This document shows, piece by piece, positions 20,590 through 30,264 of a stretch of 64,000 bases of DNA. The notes under the pieces were generated by a model that worked only from the letters and a program-made list of their open reading frames with translations, was not told the DNA's origin and did no database searches. The number at the start of each line of letters is the position of its first letter. Position 1 is the stretch's first letter. Source of the DNA: Variovorax gossypii (lineage in GTDB: Bacteria; Pseudomonadota; Gammaproteobacteria; Burkholderiales; Burkholderiaceae_C); assembly GCF_003965815.1 (NCBI RefSeq), contig NZ_RXOE01000001.1:1116001-1180000 (forward strand), given 5' to 3'. A program made the translations under genes and the position numbers.

Positions 20590-21876
20590 TCAGGCCGCGA
20601 CAGCGTGGTGTTCGCCGCCGAAGCGCTTTTCGATGTAGGTTTCCACGAGCTGGTGAAACTCGTTGGCGATATTGTCGCCGCGCAGCGTGAGGGCCTTTTC
20701 GCCGTCGATGAAGACGGGCGCCGCGGGCGCCTCGCCGGTGCCGGGCAGGCTGATGCCGATGTCGGCATGCTTGCTCTCGCCAGGGCCGTTGACGATGCAG
20801 CCCATGACGGCCACCTTCAGCGTCTCGACGCCCGGATATTTCTTGCGCCAGACCGGCATCTGCATGCGCAGGTAGTCGTCGATCTGCTTGGCCAGTTCCT
20901 GGAAGGTGGTGCTGGTGGTGCGGCCGCAGCCCGGACAGGCGGTGACGCTCGGCACGAACACGCGCAGGCCCAGCGCCTGCAGGATCTCGGAGGCGATCAC
21001 CACCTCCTGCGTGCGCGATTCGCCCGGCTGCGGCGTGAGCGACACGCGAATGGTGTCGCCGATGCCCTCCTGCAGCAGGATCGACAGCGCCGTGGCCGAT
21101 GCCACCGTGCCCTTCGTGCCCATGCCGGCCTCGGTGAGACCCAGGTGCAGCGGATAGTCGCAGCGGCGAGCCAGCTCGCGGTAGACCGAGATCAGGTCCT
21201 GCACGCCGCTCACCTTGCACGACAGGATGATCTGGTTGCCGGCCATGCCCATCGACTCGGCCAGCTTCGCGGACTCGATAGCCGAGGTGATCAGCGCCTC
21301 GTACATCACCTGCTTGGCATCCCAGGGCTCGGCGCGCTGGCTGTTGGTGTCCATCAGGCTGGCGAGCAGCTCCTGGTCGAGGCTGCCCCAGTTGACGCCG
21401 ATGCGCACGGGCTTGTTCCAGCGCATGGCCGCGTCGATCATCTGGCCGAACTGCTTGTCCCTCTTGTCGCCCTTGCCCACGTTGCCGGGGTTGATGCGGT
21501 ACTTGCTCAGCGCTTCGGCGCAGGCCGGATACTCTGTCAGCAGGCGATGGCCGTTGTAGTGGAAGTCGCCCACCAGCGGCACGTCGATGCCCATGCGGTC
21601 GAGCTGCTCGCGGATGTAGGGCACCTGTGCCGCGGCCTCTGGCGTGTTGACCGTGATGCGGACCATCTCGGAGCCGGCCTGTGCCAGCTCCTTCACCTGG
21701 ATCGCCGTGCCGATGGCGTCGACGGTGTCGGTGTTGGTCATGGACTGCACGCGCACCGGGGCGTCGCCGCCCACCGTGACCACGCGCGGGCCCCAGACCA
21801 CGCTGGCCTGGCGCGAACGGCGCGGCTTGGGAGCAGCGGCCTCGATGGGAACGGGAGTGCAGTTGCCGGAGGTCAT
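20590..21876 (-). CDS. ispG: (E)-4-hydroxy-3-methylbut-2-enyl-diphosphate synthase
   Basis: 428 residues from [12 protein letters not shown], whose ATG overlaps the rodZ stop (ATGA). IspG (GcpE) reduces MEcPP to HMBPP in the MEP isoprenoid pathway with a [4Fe-4S] cluster. The TIM-barrel half holds VQSMTNTDT and [11 protein letters not shown]. The C-terminal half carries the cluster ligands in [17 protein letters not shown] and, later, [16 protein letters not shown]. The length suits the long-insert-free proteobacterial form. The upstream extension of the frame is rodZ out of frame. Confidence 0.96.
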   Translation of the reverse strand: MTSGNCTPVPIEAAAPKPRRSRQASVVWGPRVVTVGGDAPVRVQSMTNTDTVDAIGTAIQVKELAQAGSEMVRITVNTPEAAAQVPYIREQLDRMGIDVPLVGDFHYNGHRLLTEYPACAEALSKYRINPGNVGKGDKRDKQFGQMIDAAMRWNKPVRIGVNWGSLDQELLASLMDTNSQRAEPWDAKQVMYEALITSAIESAKLAESMGMAGNQIILSCKVSGVQDLISVYRELARRCDYPLHLGLTEAGMGTKGTVASATALSILLQEGIGDTIRVSLTPQPGESRTQEVVIASEILQALGLRVFVPSVTACPGCGRTTSTTFQELAKQIDDYLRMQMPVWRKKYPGVETLKVAVMGCIVNGPGESKHADIGISLPGTGEAPAAPVFIDGEKALTLRGDNIANEFHQLVETYIEKRFGGEHHAVAA

Positions 21877-22838
21877 GACTTCACCTCGAAACGCGCCACG
21901 CCACCGCCCTTGGTGAAGGGCTTCAGGTCGAAGGGCTGGCCCCGCACCTGCACGTCGACGCTCGAGGCGCGGCCGACCACGACGGACAACGGCAGCGTGC
22001 CAGAGAGCCCCACGGTTTCGCCAGCCTGCAGGCTGCGACGCAGCAGTTGCTTGCCGCCGGCTTCGGTCACTGTGATCCAGCACTCCTCGCGTGCCACGAA
22101 GACGAGTTGCTGGCTACTCGAGGCTGCGGCCGCCACGGGCGTGGCGGCGGGCGCCGCAACAGCGGCAGCAGCAGCAGCAGCAACGGGCGCATTGGGAGCA
22201 GGAGCAGCAGTCGGAGCTTCGCCGGCCACCGGGCCGGTGGGAGCCACGGCCTGCGTGGGCACGGTCTCGGCCACGGAACCGGCGGCCACGCCCGGCCCGT
22301 TGGAGGGGGCAGATTCGCCACCGGCATCGCCACGCGCCGTCAGCCGCGCCACGGAAGCACTGAGCTGGTCGAACACCGATTGCGGCAGCCAGAACAGCGC
22401 GCCCGCACCGATCAGCAGCAGAAGCACGACGATCAGCAGCGGCCGCGAAGGCAACCCGCTGGAGCGGCTGTTACCGTTCCAGCGCGGCGTGCCCGAACTG
22501 ATGTTCGTGCGGAGGGTGCGATCGGTTTCGGCCAGCGAAACCTTCTGGGTGCTCGGCAGCTTTGCAAGCACGGGGGCCGGATCGATGCGCAGCGCGCGAC
22601 AGACACTGCTCGCCAGTGCACGGGCGAAGACCGGGTCGGGCAGCGAACCGATGTCGTCCGCCTCGAGCGCCATGAGCTTCTGCGGCGGCACCTTCAGCGC
22701 GGCGGCCACCATTTCGATGTGCAGGCCGTGGGCCTCGCGCGCCTCGCGCAGCAGATCGCCGGCAGTCTTGTTCGCGATATCGCCAGCTTCCAGTGGCAAT
22801 GATGCGGAAGTGCCGAACTCCGAAACCCGATCAGTCAT
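21873..22838 (-). CDS. rodZ: RodZ-like HTH membrane protein
   Basis: 321 residues. An N-terminal cytoplasmic helix-turn-helix of the RodZ kind ([34 protein letters not shown] in part) is followed by a basic linker, one membrane helix (about 132-150), an Ala/Pro-rich periplasmic linker and the C-terminal DUF4115 beta domain ([18 protein letters not shown]). RodZ links MreB to the membrane in rod-shape control. It overlaps pilW upstream by 8 bp and ispG downstream by 4 bp. Confidence 0.9.
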   Translation of the reverse strand: MTDRVSEFGTSASLPLEAGDIANKTAGDLLREAREAHGLHIEMVAAALKVPPQKLMALEADDIGSLPDPVFARALASSVCRALRIDPAPVLAKLPSTQKVSLAETDRTLRTNISSGTPRWNGNSRSSGLPSRPLLIVVLLLLIGAGALFWLPQSVFDQLSASVARLTARGDAGGESAPSNGPGVAAGSVAETVPTQAVAPTGPVAGEAPTAAPAPNAPVAAAAAAAVAAPAATPVAAAASSSQQLVFVAREECWITVTEAGGKQLLRRSLQAGETVGLSGTLPLSVVVGRASSVDVQVRGQPFDLKPFTKGGGVARFEVKS

Positions 22839-23688
22839 TGAAATTCCCGCGCTCGTACGCTGTTGCCTCCCGCGACTGGGGGAAGCGTCGTTGCAGTTGG
22901 CCTCCCAACTGCGCGACTGCCTCGCGGTTGTTCAGCTTACGTTCGATCTTGATGCCGAGCCAGAGCGTCTCGGCGCTGGCCGCGGCGCTGTTGTTGACGC
23001 GGCGGATGTAGAACTGCGCGCGCGACCATTCCTCGCGCTGCGCCAGCACCGAAGCCAGGTTGAAGCCGACGACCGGATTGCCGGCGTCGATCTCGTAGGC
23101 CTGCATGAGGCTGCGCTCGGCCTTGTCGCGCTGGCCGGCCTTGAGTTCGCACACGCCCTGCGTCATGAGCGTCTTGGCGCGGTCGGCGTAGGTCGGCACG
23201 GCCAGGGCCTCGTTGAACTGCGCGGCCGCGTCGCCATAGCGGTTCTGCTGGCACAGCAGCCAGCCGTAGTTGTGGCGCGTGTTCGGGTCGCGCGGATTGA
23301 TCGCGATGGCGCGGCGGAAGCTGTCCTCGGCCAGGCCGGCGTCGTCGAGCCGCATGTAGACCAGGCCGCGCAGGTTGTAGGCGTCGGCGTTGTTGGGGTC
23401 GGCGGCCAGCGCCTGCTTGATCTCGTCGAGCGCGACGGTGGTCTGGCCGTGCTCGAAATAGCCCGCGGCCAGCTCCATGCGCAGGCGTGCGCGGCGCTGG
23501 CGGCTGGACTCGTCGGACTCGGTGACGATCTCGGTGCCCTTGGACGAGTTGCTGTTGTCGGCCAGGCTGGTGGTGGTGGTGCGCGTGCTCACGCAGCCCC
23601 CAAGCAGCAGCGACACGGCGACGCCCGCGAAACCCACAGTCAGCATCCGCTGCACGTTCGCGGTCGTCATCGAAATGGCCATGCTCAT
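22831..23688 (-). CDS. pilW: type IV pilus biogenesis lipoprotein PilW/PilF
   Basis: 285 residues from the ATG at 23688 (MSMAISMTTANVQ), with AGGAG upstream; the longer frame runs back into rlmN. A signal peptide ends in the lipobox LLGGC (Cys32). TPR repeats follow: LAAGYFEHGQTTVALDEIKQ, ADAYNLRGLVYMRL, NTRHNYGWLLCQQNRYGDA. PilW/PilF localises or stabilises the PilQ secretin in the outer membrane. The remaining pilus genes are not in this window. Linkage rlmN-pilW-rodZ-ispG is widespread in proteobacteria. Confidence 0.92.
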   Translation of the reverse strand: MSMAISMTTANVQRMLTVGFAGVAVSLLLGGCVSTRTTTTSLADNSNSSKGTEIVTESDESSRQRRARLRMELAAGYFEHGQTTVALDEIKQALAADPNNADAYNLRGLVYMRLDDAGLAEDSFRRAIAINPRDPNTRHNYGWLLCQQNRYGDAAAQFNEALAVPTYADRAKTLMTQGVCELKAGQRDKAERSLMQAYEIDAGNPVVGFNLASVLAQREEWSRAQFYIRRVNNSAAASAETLWLGIKIERKLNNREAVAQLGGQLQRRFPQSREATAYERGNFND

Positions 23689-23692
23689 CGGT

Positions 23693-24844
23693 TCAATGCT
23701 CCTGGGAGACGGTCTTGCGGACCGGATGCAAAACAACGGGGCGCTCCTGCGCCGCACGGCGCTGCGCCATGCGCTCGGCCGCGCGGGTGCGATCCTTGAC
23801 GTCGCCGGCGAGCTGGCCGCAGGCGGCATCGATATCGTCGCCGCGCGTCTTGCGCACGGTGGTGACGAGCCCTGCCTCGCTCAGCGCCCTGGCGAACGCC
23901 AGCACGCGCGGCTGCGGCGAGCGCAGCAGGCCCGAGGCCGGGAACGGGTTGAACGGGATCAGGTTGAACTTGCACGAGATGTCGTGCTTGCGCACCAGCT
24001 CGACGAGCTGGCGTGCATGCTCGGGCTGGTCGTTCACGCCGTCGAGCATGCAGTACTCGAAGGTGATGAAGTCGCGCGGCGCATGCGCCAGGTAGCGCTT
24101 GCAGGCCTCGATCAGCTCGGCGATCGGGTACTTGCGATTGAGCGGTACGAGGTCGTCGCGCAGCGCATCGTTGGGCGCATGCAGCGAAACGGCCAGCGCC
24201 ACGGCGCAATCGGCGCCCAGGCGATCGATCATCGGCACCACGCCGGAGGTCGACACCGTCACGCGGCGGCGCGACAGCCCGTAGGCGTTGTCGTCGAGCA
24301 TGGTGCGCAGCGCGGGCACCAGCGCCGAGTAGTTCTGCAGCGGCTCGCCCATGCCCATCATCACCACGTTGGAGATGATGCGTTCGTCGCGTTTGAGATG
24401 CTTGCGCAGGAAGTGTTCGGCAAACCAGAGCTGGGCGACGATCTCGCCCGTGCTCAGGTTGCGGCTGAAGCCCTGGTGCCCCGTGGAGCAGAAGCGGCAA
24501 CCGACCGCACAGCCGGCCTGGGACGACACGCACAAGGTGCCGCGGTCGTCCTCGGGAATGAATACGGCTTCGACGGCATTGCCGTCACCGACGTCGAACA
24601 GCCACTTGATCGTGCCGTCTTTGGATTCGTGCTGCGTGATGACCGGCAGGGCCTCGACGCGAGCGGTAGTCGCGAGTTTCTCGCGCAGCGACTTCGCCAG
24701 ATCTGTCATCTGGGTGAAGTCGCTGGCGCCACGCTGGTGAATCCAGCGGAACAGCTGCGTGGCGCGGAATTTCTTCTCGCCGAGTTTTTCGCAGAACGCA
24801 GCCAACCCCTCGAGATCGAAATCGAGCAGATTGGCCGTGGTCAT
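23693..24844 (-). CDS. rlmN: dual-specificity RNA methyltransferase RlmN
   Basis: 383 residues, radical SAM. It adds a C2 methyl to A2503 of 23S rRNA and A37 of some tRNAs. The cluster motif CxxxCxxC is CAVGCRFC (Cys112, Cys116, Cys119). The C-terminal methyl-carrying cysteine lies in [12 protein letters not shown]. Typical RlmN blocks QASVSSQAGC-like [19 protein letters not shown] and [10 protein letters not shown] are present. Ribosome accuracy is the usual phenotype. It follows ndk by 22 bp. Confidence 0.96.
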   Translation of the reverse strand: MTTANLLDFDLEGLAAFCEKLGEKKFRATQLFRWIHQRGASDFTQMTDLAKSLREKLATTARVEALPVITQHESKDGTIKWLFDVGDGNAVEAVFIPEDDRGTLCVSSQAGCAVGCRFCSTGHQGFSRNLSTGEIVAQLWFAEHFLRKHLKRDERIISNVVMMGMGEPLQNYSALVPALRTMLDDNAYGLSRRRVTVSTSGVVPMIDRLGADCAVALAVSLHAPNDALRDDLVPLNRKYPIAELIEACKRYLAHAPRDFITFEYCMLDGVNDQPEHARQLVELVRKHDISCKFNLIPFNPFPASGLLRSPQPRVLAFARALSEAGLVTTVRKTRGDDIDAACGQLAGDVKDRTRAAERMAQRRAAQERPVVLHPVRKTVSQEH

Positions 24845-24866
24845 GGAATCGGGCGAGAGGCGGGCT

Positions 24867-25292
24867 TCAGCGCGCGTAGACGTTGAGGCCGGCGAAGAAG
24901 AAGGCGACTTCGTTCGCTGCGGTTTCCGGAGCGTCCGAACCGTGGACGGCGTTGGCGTCGATGCTGTCGGCGAAGTCGGCGCGGATGGTGCCGGCAGCTG
25001 CCTTCTTCGGGTCGGTGGCGCCCATCAGGTCACGGTTCTTGGCGATGGCGTTTTCGCCTTCGAGCACTTGCACGAACACGGGGCCCGAGATCATGAATTC
25101 GACGAGGTCCTTGAAGAAGGGACGCTCCTTGTGCACGGCGTAGAACTGTTCGGCTTCGTTGCGCGACAGGTGCACCAGCTTGGCGGCGACGATCTTGAGG
25201 CCGGCAGCTTCAAAACGGGAAACGATCTTGCCGATGACGTTCTTGGCAACTGCGTCGGGCTTGATGATGGAAAGGGTACGTTCGATAGCCAT
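24867..25292 (-). CDS. ndk: nucleoside diphosphate kinase
   Basis: 141 residues from [15 protein letters not shown]. It balances NTP pools by transferring the ATP gamma-phosphate. The N-terminal Lys, the KDRPFF-like block [13 protein letters not shown], and the active-site HGSD (catalytic His near residue 117) are all present. AGGAAG precedes the ATG; a frame extension of 14 residues upstream has no family counterpart. It heads the long minus-strand run. Confidence 0.97.
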   Translation of the reverse strand: MAIERTLSIIKPDAVAKNVIGKIVSRFEAAGLKIVAAKLVHLSRNEAEQFYAVHKERPFFKDLVEFMISGPVFVQVLEGENAIAKNRDLMGATDPKKAAAGTIRADFADSIDANAVHGSDAPETAANEVAFFFAGLNVYAR

Positions 25293-25324
25293 TGAAATGC
25301 TTCCTGGAGCTTTGATTTTGAAGT

Positions 25325-25383
25325 GTTTTGTCACAACTGCAACGAATTTGTTTCGTCACATGTCGACAAAGCCTCTGATTTTA
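25325..25383 (-). promoter_or_regulatory. ndk promoter region with a direct repeat
   Basis: The minus strand has TAAAAT at 25383-25378 as a candidate -10, leaving a leader of about 80 nt. Inside that leader TGTGACGAAAC (25360-25350) and TGTGACAAAAC (25335-25325) form a near-identical direct repeat spaced 25 bp start to start. It could be a repeated protein site or an RNA signal. No -35 is convincing. Confidence 0.35.
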
Positions 25384-25445
25384 ACCGGCGCGGCCTTGCG
25401 GATCGGTGAAAACCCCGCGAAAGGCCGCGCTGCGACGGCAGACTT

Positions 25446-27257
25446 TCAGCGCCCGCGGCGACGACCGCCGCCCTGACCACCGAAGCCACCGCCGCCACCA
25501 CCACCGCCGCCTCGGCGCTGGCCTCCGCGCTGCTCCTTGCGCTGGCGCGAGAAGCTGTCGGCGCCGATGTAGCCCAGCGAGGTCTTCATCGGATCGGGCT
25601 GGTTGGCGCCTCCCGGCTGGCGGTCGTCGCCCTGGCGATTGCCGCCGCCTTGACGGTTGCCGTTGCCACGACGCCCCTGGCCCTGAGGCTGGCCGCCATT
25701 GCCGCCACCTCGGTTGGAACGCCCTCCCCGATCGCCGCGCGGCGGACGTCCGTCGCCCAGCGGATTCGGGATCGGTGTCTCACGGCCGCCGTCGTCACGC
25801 GCCTCGCGCATGTCGCGCGGTTGCTGCTGGCCGCCACCGCCATTGCGATTGCCACGGCGCTTCTTGTTGCGGCCGCCGCGACCATTGCCGCCGCCGCCCT
25901 CCTGCCCCGGGCCACGCTGCTGCTGGCCCGGCCGGGCGACCGCACCACCCGAGGCCTGGAACAGGGCCCGGATATCGCGATCGTCGAGTTCCATCCACGC
26001 GCCGCGCTTCAGGCCGCGCGGAAGCACCATGGCGCCATAGCGGATGCGGATCAGCCGGCTGACCGCATGGCCCACCGACTCGAACAGGCGGCGCACTTCG
26101 CGGTTGCGGCCTTCGGAAATGGTCACCCGGTACCAGCAATTCGAGCCCTCGCCACCACCGTCCTCGATGGCGCCGAACTGGGCCATGCCGTCGTCGAGGC
26201 GAACACCGTCGAGCAGCTTCTGCTTTTCCTCGCTGGTGAGCGCGCCCAGCACGCGCACGGCGTACTCGCGCTCCAGGCCGAAGCGCGGGTGCATGAGCTG
26301 GTTGGCCAGGTCGCCGGAGCTGCTGAACAGCAGCAGACCTTCGGTGTTCAGGTCGAGACGGCCGACCGACTGCCACTTGCCCTGCTGCAGGCGCGGCAGC
26401 TTGCGGAACACGGTCGGACGGTTCTGCGGATCGTCGTGCGTGACCACCTCGCCCACCGGCTTGTGATACGCGATCACGCGCGGCGGCGGAGGGGCGATGC
26501 GGTAGCGGATCGGCTTGCCGTTGATCTTGACCTGGTCGCCGTACTGGATGCGCTGGCCGATGTGGGCCGGCTCGTTGTTGACGGAAATCCGGCCCTGGAG
26601 AATCAGCTGCTCCATTTCGAGCCGCGAACCGAGGCCGGCCTGCGCCAGCACCTTGTGCAGCTTGGGCGAATCGGCCTCGGGCAGAAGCACGCGCTTGAGC
26701 GGCGGGACTTCGGGGCTTTCCTCGTCGGCATCGAACTGGCCCGAGATGACGTCCGCGAAGCGGATCGGCTCGGGCGGCGGCGCGTTGCGCTGCTCGCGCT
26801 CGGCGGCGCGGCGGGCGCGGTCGAGGTCGTCCTCTTCCTCGTCGGGCTCTTCTTCGTCGTCGTCCTGGTCTTCGTCGTCGCGGTCTTCGAGGCGTTCCGC
26901 CTGCGCAGGCCGGGGCGTATCGGCGGCAGCCTCGACAGGCGCCGGGTCAATAGCCGCCTCTGCAGCAGCAACAGGAGCTTCCTGCTCGACGACGGCGGCC
27001 GCAACGGCCTGCGGCTCGGTCACTTCCGGAGTTGCCTCCGCAGCTGGCACGGCTACCGCTTCGCCTTCCACCACAGCCGGCTCGACCACCTTCTTCTTGC
27101 GGGGTGCACGCGGCTTCTTGGGCGCCTCGGGTTCGGGCGGCGCTACCGTTTCAATAGCATCAACCGTAGCCTTCTTGGCCGTGGTCGCCCTTTTCTTCTT
27201 CTTGACTTCGGGCTCGACCGGCAGCATCGCTGCGTCTTCGGTGTCGGTTGTGCTCAT
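25446..27257 (-). CDS. rluB: 23S rRNA pseudouridine synthase RluB, with long tails
   Basis: 603 residues, about twice the usual RluB. The conserved core spans about 200-420: an S4 domain ([15 protein letters not shown]) and the RsuA-family catalytic domain with [13 protein letters not shown], whose Asp is the nucleophile, and [13 protein letters not shown]. It would make pseudouridine 2605. The N-terminal ~195 residues are low complexity: Lys clusters then Glu/Asp. The C-terminal ~170 residues are Gly/Arg/Asn/Gln-rich with RGG-type repeats. The ATG overlaps the scpB stop (ATGA). Confidence 0.93.
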   Translation of the reverse strand: MSTTDTEDAAMLPVEPEVKKKKRATTAKKATVDAIETVAPPEPEAPKKPRAPRKKKVVEPAVVEGEAVAVPAAEATPEVTEPQAVAAAVVEQEAPVAAAEAAIDPAPVEAAADTPRPAQAERLEDRDDEDQDDDEEEPDEEEDDLDRARRAAEREQRNAPPPEPIRFADVISGQFDADEESPEVPPLKRVLLPEADSPKLHKVLAQAGLGSRLEMEQLILQGRISVNNEPAHIGQRIQYGDQVKINGKPIRYRIAPPPPRVIAYHKPVGEVVTHDDPQNRPTVFRKLPRLQQGKWQSVGRLDLNTEGLLLFSSSGDLANQLMHPRFGLEREYAVRVLGALTSEEKQKLLDGVRLDDGMAQFGAIEDGGGEGSNCWYRVTISEGRNREVRRLFESVGHAVSRLIRIRYGAMVLPRGLKRGAWMELDDRDIRALFQASGGAVARPGQQQRGPGQEGGGGNGRGGRNKKRRGNRNGGGGQQQPRDMREARDDGGRETPIPNPLGDGRPPRGDRGGRSNRGGGNGGQPQGQGRRGNGNRQGGGNRQGDDRQPGGANQPDPMKTSLGYIGADSFSRQRKEQRGGQRRGGGGGGGGGFGGQGGGRRRGR

Positions 27258-28228
27258 GAGGTTTTTCCGGGAGAGGGAGCGTGAGGGTCGGCCTCGTCCT
27301 CGGACGGGGCATCGGGTTCTGACGCGGGTTCTTGTTCTGGCTCGATGGGGGTGGATTCGGCGCCTGCTTCGTTCTCGATGAACTGCGCCTGGGCGGCTTC
27401 GATCGCTTCCGCCGCTTCCGCCGGTTCGACGACTTCGGGTGCGATGTCGACGCTATCGACGATGTCGGGCTCCTGCGCCGGCGCTTCCGGCACTGCGAGA
27501 GCTTCTGCCTCGACGCCCTCGCCTTGCTGCGCGGCAGCAATCTCGGCATCCGGCCCCGGCGGCACATCAGCGGCCGAAGAAAGCTCCAGCTCCGCCATTC
27601 CGGATGCGTCGGCATCGCCTTCGGCGAGTGCCGCGGCCTCCGGAGCAGCGTCGATCGGCAGCCCCTGCTGCTCGCCCGAGGCCTGCTCGAGCGCGTCGAC
27701 GAGCGCAGCCTGCTGCGCAGGCGTCTCGATCAACGGCAACTGGTCGAGCGAAGCCAGGCCCAGGTCGTCGAGGAACTGGCGCGTGGTCGCATACAAGGCC
27801 GGCCGGCCGACCGTTTCGCGGTGGCCGATGACCTCGACCCAACCGCGGTCCTCCAGCTGCTTGAGGATCAGCGAGTTGATCGTCACGCCGCGGATGTCTT
27901 CCATGTCGCCGCGCGTGGCGGGCTGACGGTAGGCAATGATGGCCAGCGTCTCGAGCGCGGCGCGCGTGTAGCGCGGCGGCTTTTCGGGGTGCAGGCGATC
28001 GAGGTGGTCGCGCATCTCCGGGCGGCTCTGGAAGCGCCAGCCGCTGCCGACGCTCACCAGCTCCAGGCCACGTTGCGCCCAGTCTTCCTGCAGTTCGAGC
28101 AGCAGCGCCTTGATGGTGTCCGCACCCAGCTCGTCGTCGAACAGCACGCGCATATCGCGCACCGGCAACGGCTGGCTCGAACAGATCAAGGCGGTTTCGA
28201 GAATGCGCTTGGCATCCGCCGTATTCAT
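27254..28228 (-). CDS. scpB: segregation and condensation protein B
   Basis: 324 residues from [14 protein letters not shown]. ScpB binds ScpA to complete the SMC condensin. The two winged-helix domains occupy roughly residues 1-180 ([52 protein letters not shown]). Beyond these is a ~130-residue acidic Glu/Ala/Pro tail that most ScpB lack. scpA is not next to it here. Its stop overlaps the rluB start, so the two are translationally coupled, an order also seen in Gram-positive bacteria. Confidence 0.93.
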   Translation of the reverse strand: MNTADAKRILETALICSSQPLPVRDMRVLFDDELGADTIKALLLELQEDWAQRGLELVSVGSGWRFQSRPEMRDHLDRLHPEKPPRYTRAALETLAIIAYRQPATRGDMEDIRGVTINSLILKQLEDRGWVEVIGHRETVGRPALYATTRQFLDDLGLASLDQLPLIETPAQQAALVDALEQASGEQQGLPIDAAPEAAALAEGDADASGMAELELSSAADVPPGPDAEIAAAQQGEGVEAEALAVPEAPAQEPDIVDSVDIAPEVVEPAEAAEAIEAAQAQFIENEAGAESTPIEPEQEPASEPDAPSEDEADPHAPSPGKTS

Positions 28229-28357
28229 GGTTCGCGTTATCCGGGAAAAGGCGCCTGTGGGCGCTTTGTTCAGATGGATGGAAGGAGTAGGCGCTGCAGG
28301 CACGCGGCAAATGCAACGCAAGGCCGGTCTCGGGCGACCGGCGCGGCCCTCGGGCCG

Positions 28358-29392
28358 TCAGGCGCGATTGTAATCCAGCCCCCAGGACTGCAAAGCCTGG
28401 ATGAGGTCCGCCGGCAACGGCGAACGGAACTCCAGGGCCTCCTGCGTGACGGGATGCACGAAGGCCAGCCTGAATGCATGCAATGCCTGCCGCGACAGCC
28501 CCGCAGCCGGCGCGCCGCCGTAGAGCGAATCTCCCACCAGGGGATGGCCGATGGACGCCATGTGCACGCGGATCTGGTGGGTGCGCCCGGTTTCGAGGGT
28601 GCAGCGCACGGCGCAGCCCTCGGCGTTGCTGTCGAGCCGCTCGATCAGCGTACGCGCCGTCTTGCCCGCATTCCTCTCGAGATCGACCACGGCCATGCGC
28701 AGCCGGTTGCGCGGATCGCGGCCGATGGGGGCATCGACATGGCGCGCGGCGGCGCCCTCCCACTGCCGGTGGCCGATGGCGAGGTATTGCCGCTTCACCT
28801 CGCGCGCGGCGATCAGCGCCACCATCGCGTCCATGGCCGCGCGCGTGCGCGCCACCACCATCAATCCGCTGGTATCGCGGTCGAGCCGATGCACGATGCC
28901 GGCGCGCGGCAGCAGCACGGCCTTCGGATCGAGCGCCAGCAGGCCGTTCAGCAGCGTGCCGCTCCAGTGCCCCGGCGCCGGGTGCACCACGAGGCCGGCC
29001 GGCTTGTCGACAATGCGCAGGTGCTCGTCCTCGTACACGGTGACGATGTCCATCGCCTCGGGCCGGAAGGCCTGGCTCTGGGGCGTGGGGCGCAGCTCGA
29101 TGTGGCCGGACTGCCCCGCCTTCACCGCAGCCGACGCCTTGGTGAGCGTGCGCCCCTGCAGCTCGACCGCGCCGGCTTCGATCAGCTGCTGCAGGTAGCT
29201 CCGGGAAAACTCGGGGACCAGCGCGGCAAGCGCGCGATCGAGCCGCTGGCCGTGGTGGGCCTGATCGATGACGAAAGGCCGCCGCTCGCTGGGCTCGATG
29301 GGATCCGCGCCTTCTTCGTGCTCGGCCACCTCCACGCTCTCGGGGATATTGCCCAAAGGGTCGGTCGATATAATTGAGGGCAACTGTTTCAC
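28358..29392 (-). CDS. rluD: 23S rRNA pseudouridine synthase RluD
   Basis: 344 residues. An S4 domain (RLDRALAALVPEFSRSYLQQLIEAG) precedes the RluA-family catalytic domain with IVHRLDRDTSGLMVVAR, whose second Asp is the nucleophile. RluD makes pseudouridines 1911, 1915 and 1917 in helix 69 of 23S rRNA. It is divergent from bamD with only 14 bp between the starts, an arrangement also found in E. coli (rluD next to bamD). Confidence 0.94.
   Translation of the reverse strand: MKQLPSIISTDPLGNIPESVEVAEHEEGADPIEPSERRPFVIDQAHHGQRLDRALAALVPEFSRSYLQQLIEAGAVELQGRTLTKASAAVKAGQSGHIELRPTPQSQAFRPEAMDIVTVYEDEHLRIVDKPAGLVVHPAPGHWSGTLLNGLLALDPKAVLLPRAGIVHRLDRDTSGLMVVARTRAAMDAMVALIAAREVKRQYLAIGHRQWEGAAARHVDAPIGRDPRNRLRMAVVDLERNAGKTARTLIERLDSNAEGCAVRCTLETGRTHQIRVHMASIGHPLVGDSLYGGAPAAGLSRQALHAFRLAFVHPVTQEALEFRSPLPADLIQALQSWGLDYNRA
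29369..29374 (+). promoter_or_regulatory. consensus -10 (TATAAT) for bamD
   Basis: A perfect TATAAT lies 33 nt before the bamD ATG, inside the 5' coding end of rluD on the other strand. The best -35 at 17 bp (ATATTG) is poor, so the element may depend on the -10 and flanking bases or on an activator. Confidence 0.5.
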
Positions 29393-29406
29393 GAAAGCCG
29401 TATGTG

Positions 29407-30216
29407 ATGTTTCGCGCCAAATTATCGGTCCCCGCCTGGATCGCGCTCAGCGCGGCGGCTCTGCTGGCAGCAGGCTGCTCGTCGACTTCCACCGTCGACA
29501 AGACCGCTACCTGGAGCCCCAACCGCATCTATTCGGAAGCCAAGGACGAGGCCGGATCCGGCGCCTACGACAAGGCCATTCCGCTCTACGAGAAGCTCGA
29601 AGGCCGCGCCGCCGGCACGCCGCTGGCACAGCAGGCGCAGCTGGAAAAGGCCTACGCCCAGCACAAGTCCGGCGAAAAGGCTGCAGCCATCGCCACCATC
29701 GACCGCTTCATGAAGCTGCATCCGGCGAGCCCGGCCCTCGATTACGCACTCTACCTGCGGGGCGTGATCAACTTCAACGACGACCTCGGCATGTTCGCGT
29801 TCATGACGCGCCAGGACCTGTCGGAACGCGACCAGAAGGCGGCCAAGGAATCGTTCGAGTCGTTCAAGGACCTCGTCACGCGCTTCCCCGATTCGCGCTA
29901 TGCCCCCGACGCGCGTCAGCGCATGAACTACATCGTGAACTCGCTCGCGCAGTATGAAGTTCACGTGGCCCGCTACTACTACTCGCGCGGCGCCTACCTG
30001 GCGGCCATCAACCGGGCCCAGGTCGCATTGGCCGACTACCGCGAAGTGCCGGCGCTCGAGGAAGCCCTGTACATCATGGTCAAGTCGTACGACGCGCTCG
30101 GCATGAAGGACCTGCGGGACGACGCCCAGCGCGTGCTGACCACCAACTACCCGCAGAGCACCTATCTCGCGAACGGCTTCAAGGGCAAGGACGACCCTTG
30201 GTGGAAGCTCTGGTAA
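29407..30216 (+). CDS. bamD: outer-membrane assembly lipoprotein BamD
   Basis: 269 residues. Signal peptide with lipobox LAAGC (Cys24), then five TPR-like repeats (NRIYSEAKDEAGSGAYDKAI, AQLEKAYAQHKSGEKAAAI, RFPDSRYAPDARQRM). BamD is the essential partner of BamA in outer-membrane protein insertion. The ATG at 29407 was chosen because the signal peptide starts there and an in-frame upstream codon would lie on the -10 box. Its BamB partner is encoded at 17.4 kb. Confidence 0.95.
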   Translation: MFRAKLSVPAWIALSAAALLAAGCSSTSTVDKTATWSPNRIYSEAKDEAGSGAYDKAIPLYEKLEGRAAGTPLAQQAQLEKAYAQHKSGEKAAAIATIDRFMKLHPASPALDYALYLRGVINFNDDLGMFAFMTRQDLSERDQKAAKESFESFKDLVTRFPDSRYAPDARQRMNYIVNSLAQYEVHVARYYYSRGAYLAAINRAQVALADYREVPALEEALYIMVKSYDALGMKDLRDDAQRVLTTNYPQSTYLANGFKGKDDPWWKLW

Positions 30217-30224
30217 GAGCAACC

Positions 30225-30251
30225 CCGGCGGAACAGCAACTGCTCCGCCGG
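30225..30251. terminator. hairpin between convergent bamD and helicase
   Basis: A 12-bp stem with one mismatch (CCGGCGGAACAG / CTGCTCCGCCGG) closes a 3-nt CAA loop, 8 bp after the bamD stop and 13 bp before the helicase stop. There is no T-tract, so termination efficiency is uncertain. Confidence 0.5.
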
Positions 30252-30264
30252 CTTCATTGGGCAG

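Noticed and set aside
19483..23799. 1438-residue plus-strand open frame
   Set aside because: It lies antisense to hisS, ispG, rodZ and pilW, which are all clear genes. Its translation is His/Arg/Gly-rich without any domain, as expected for the opposite strand of very GC-rich coding DNA.
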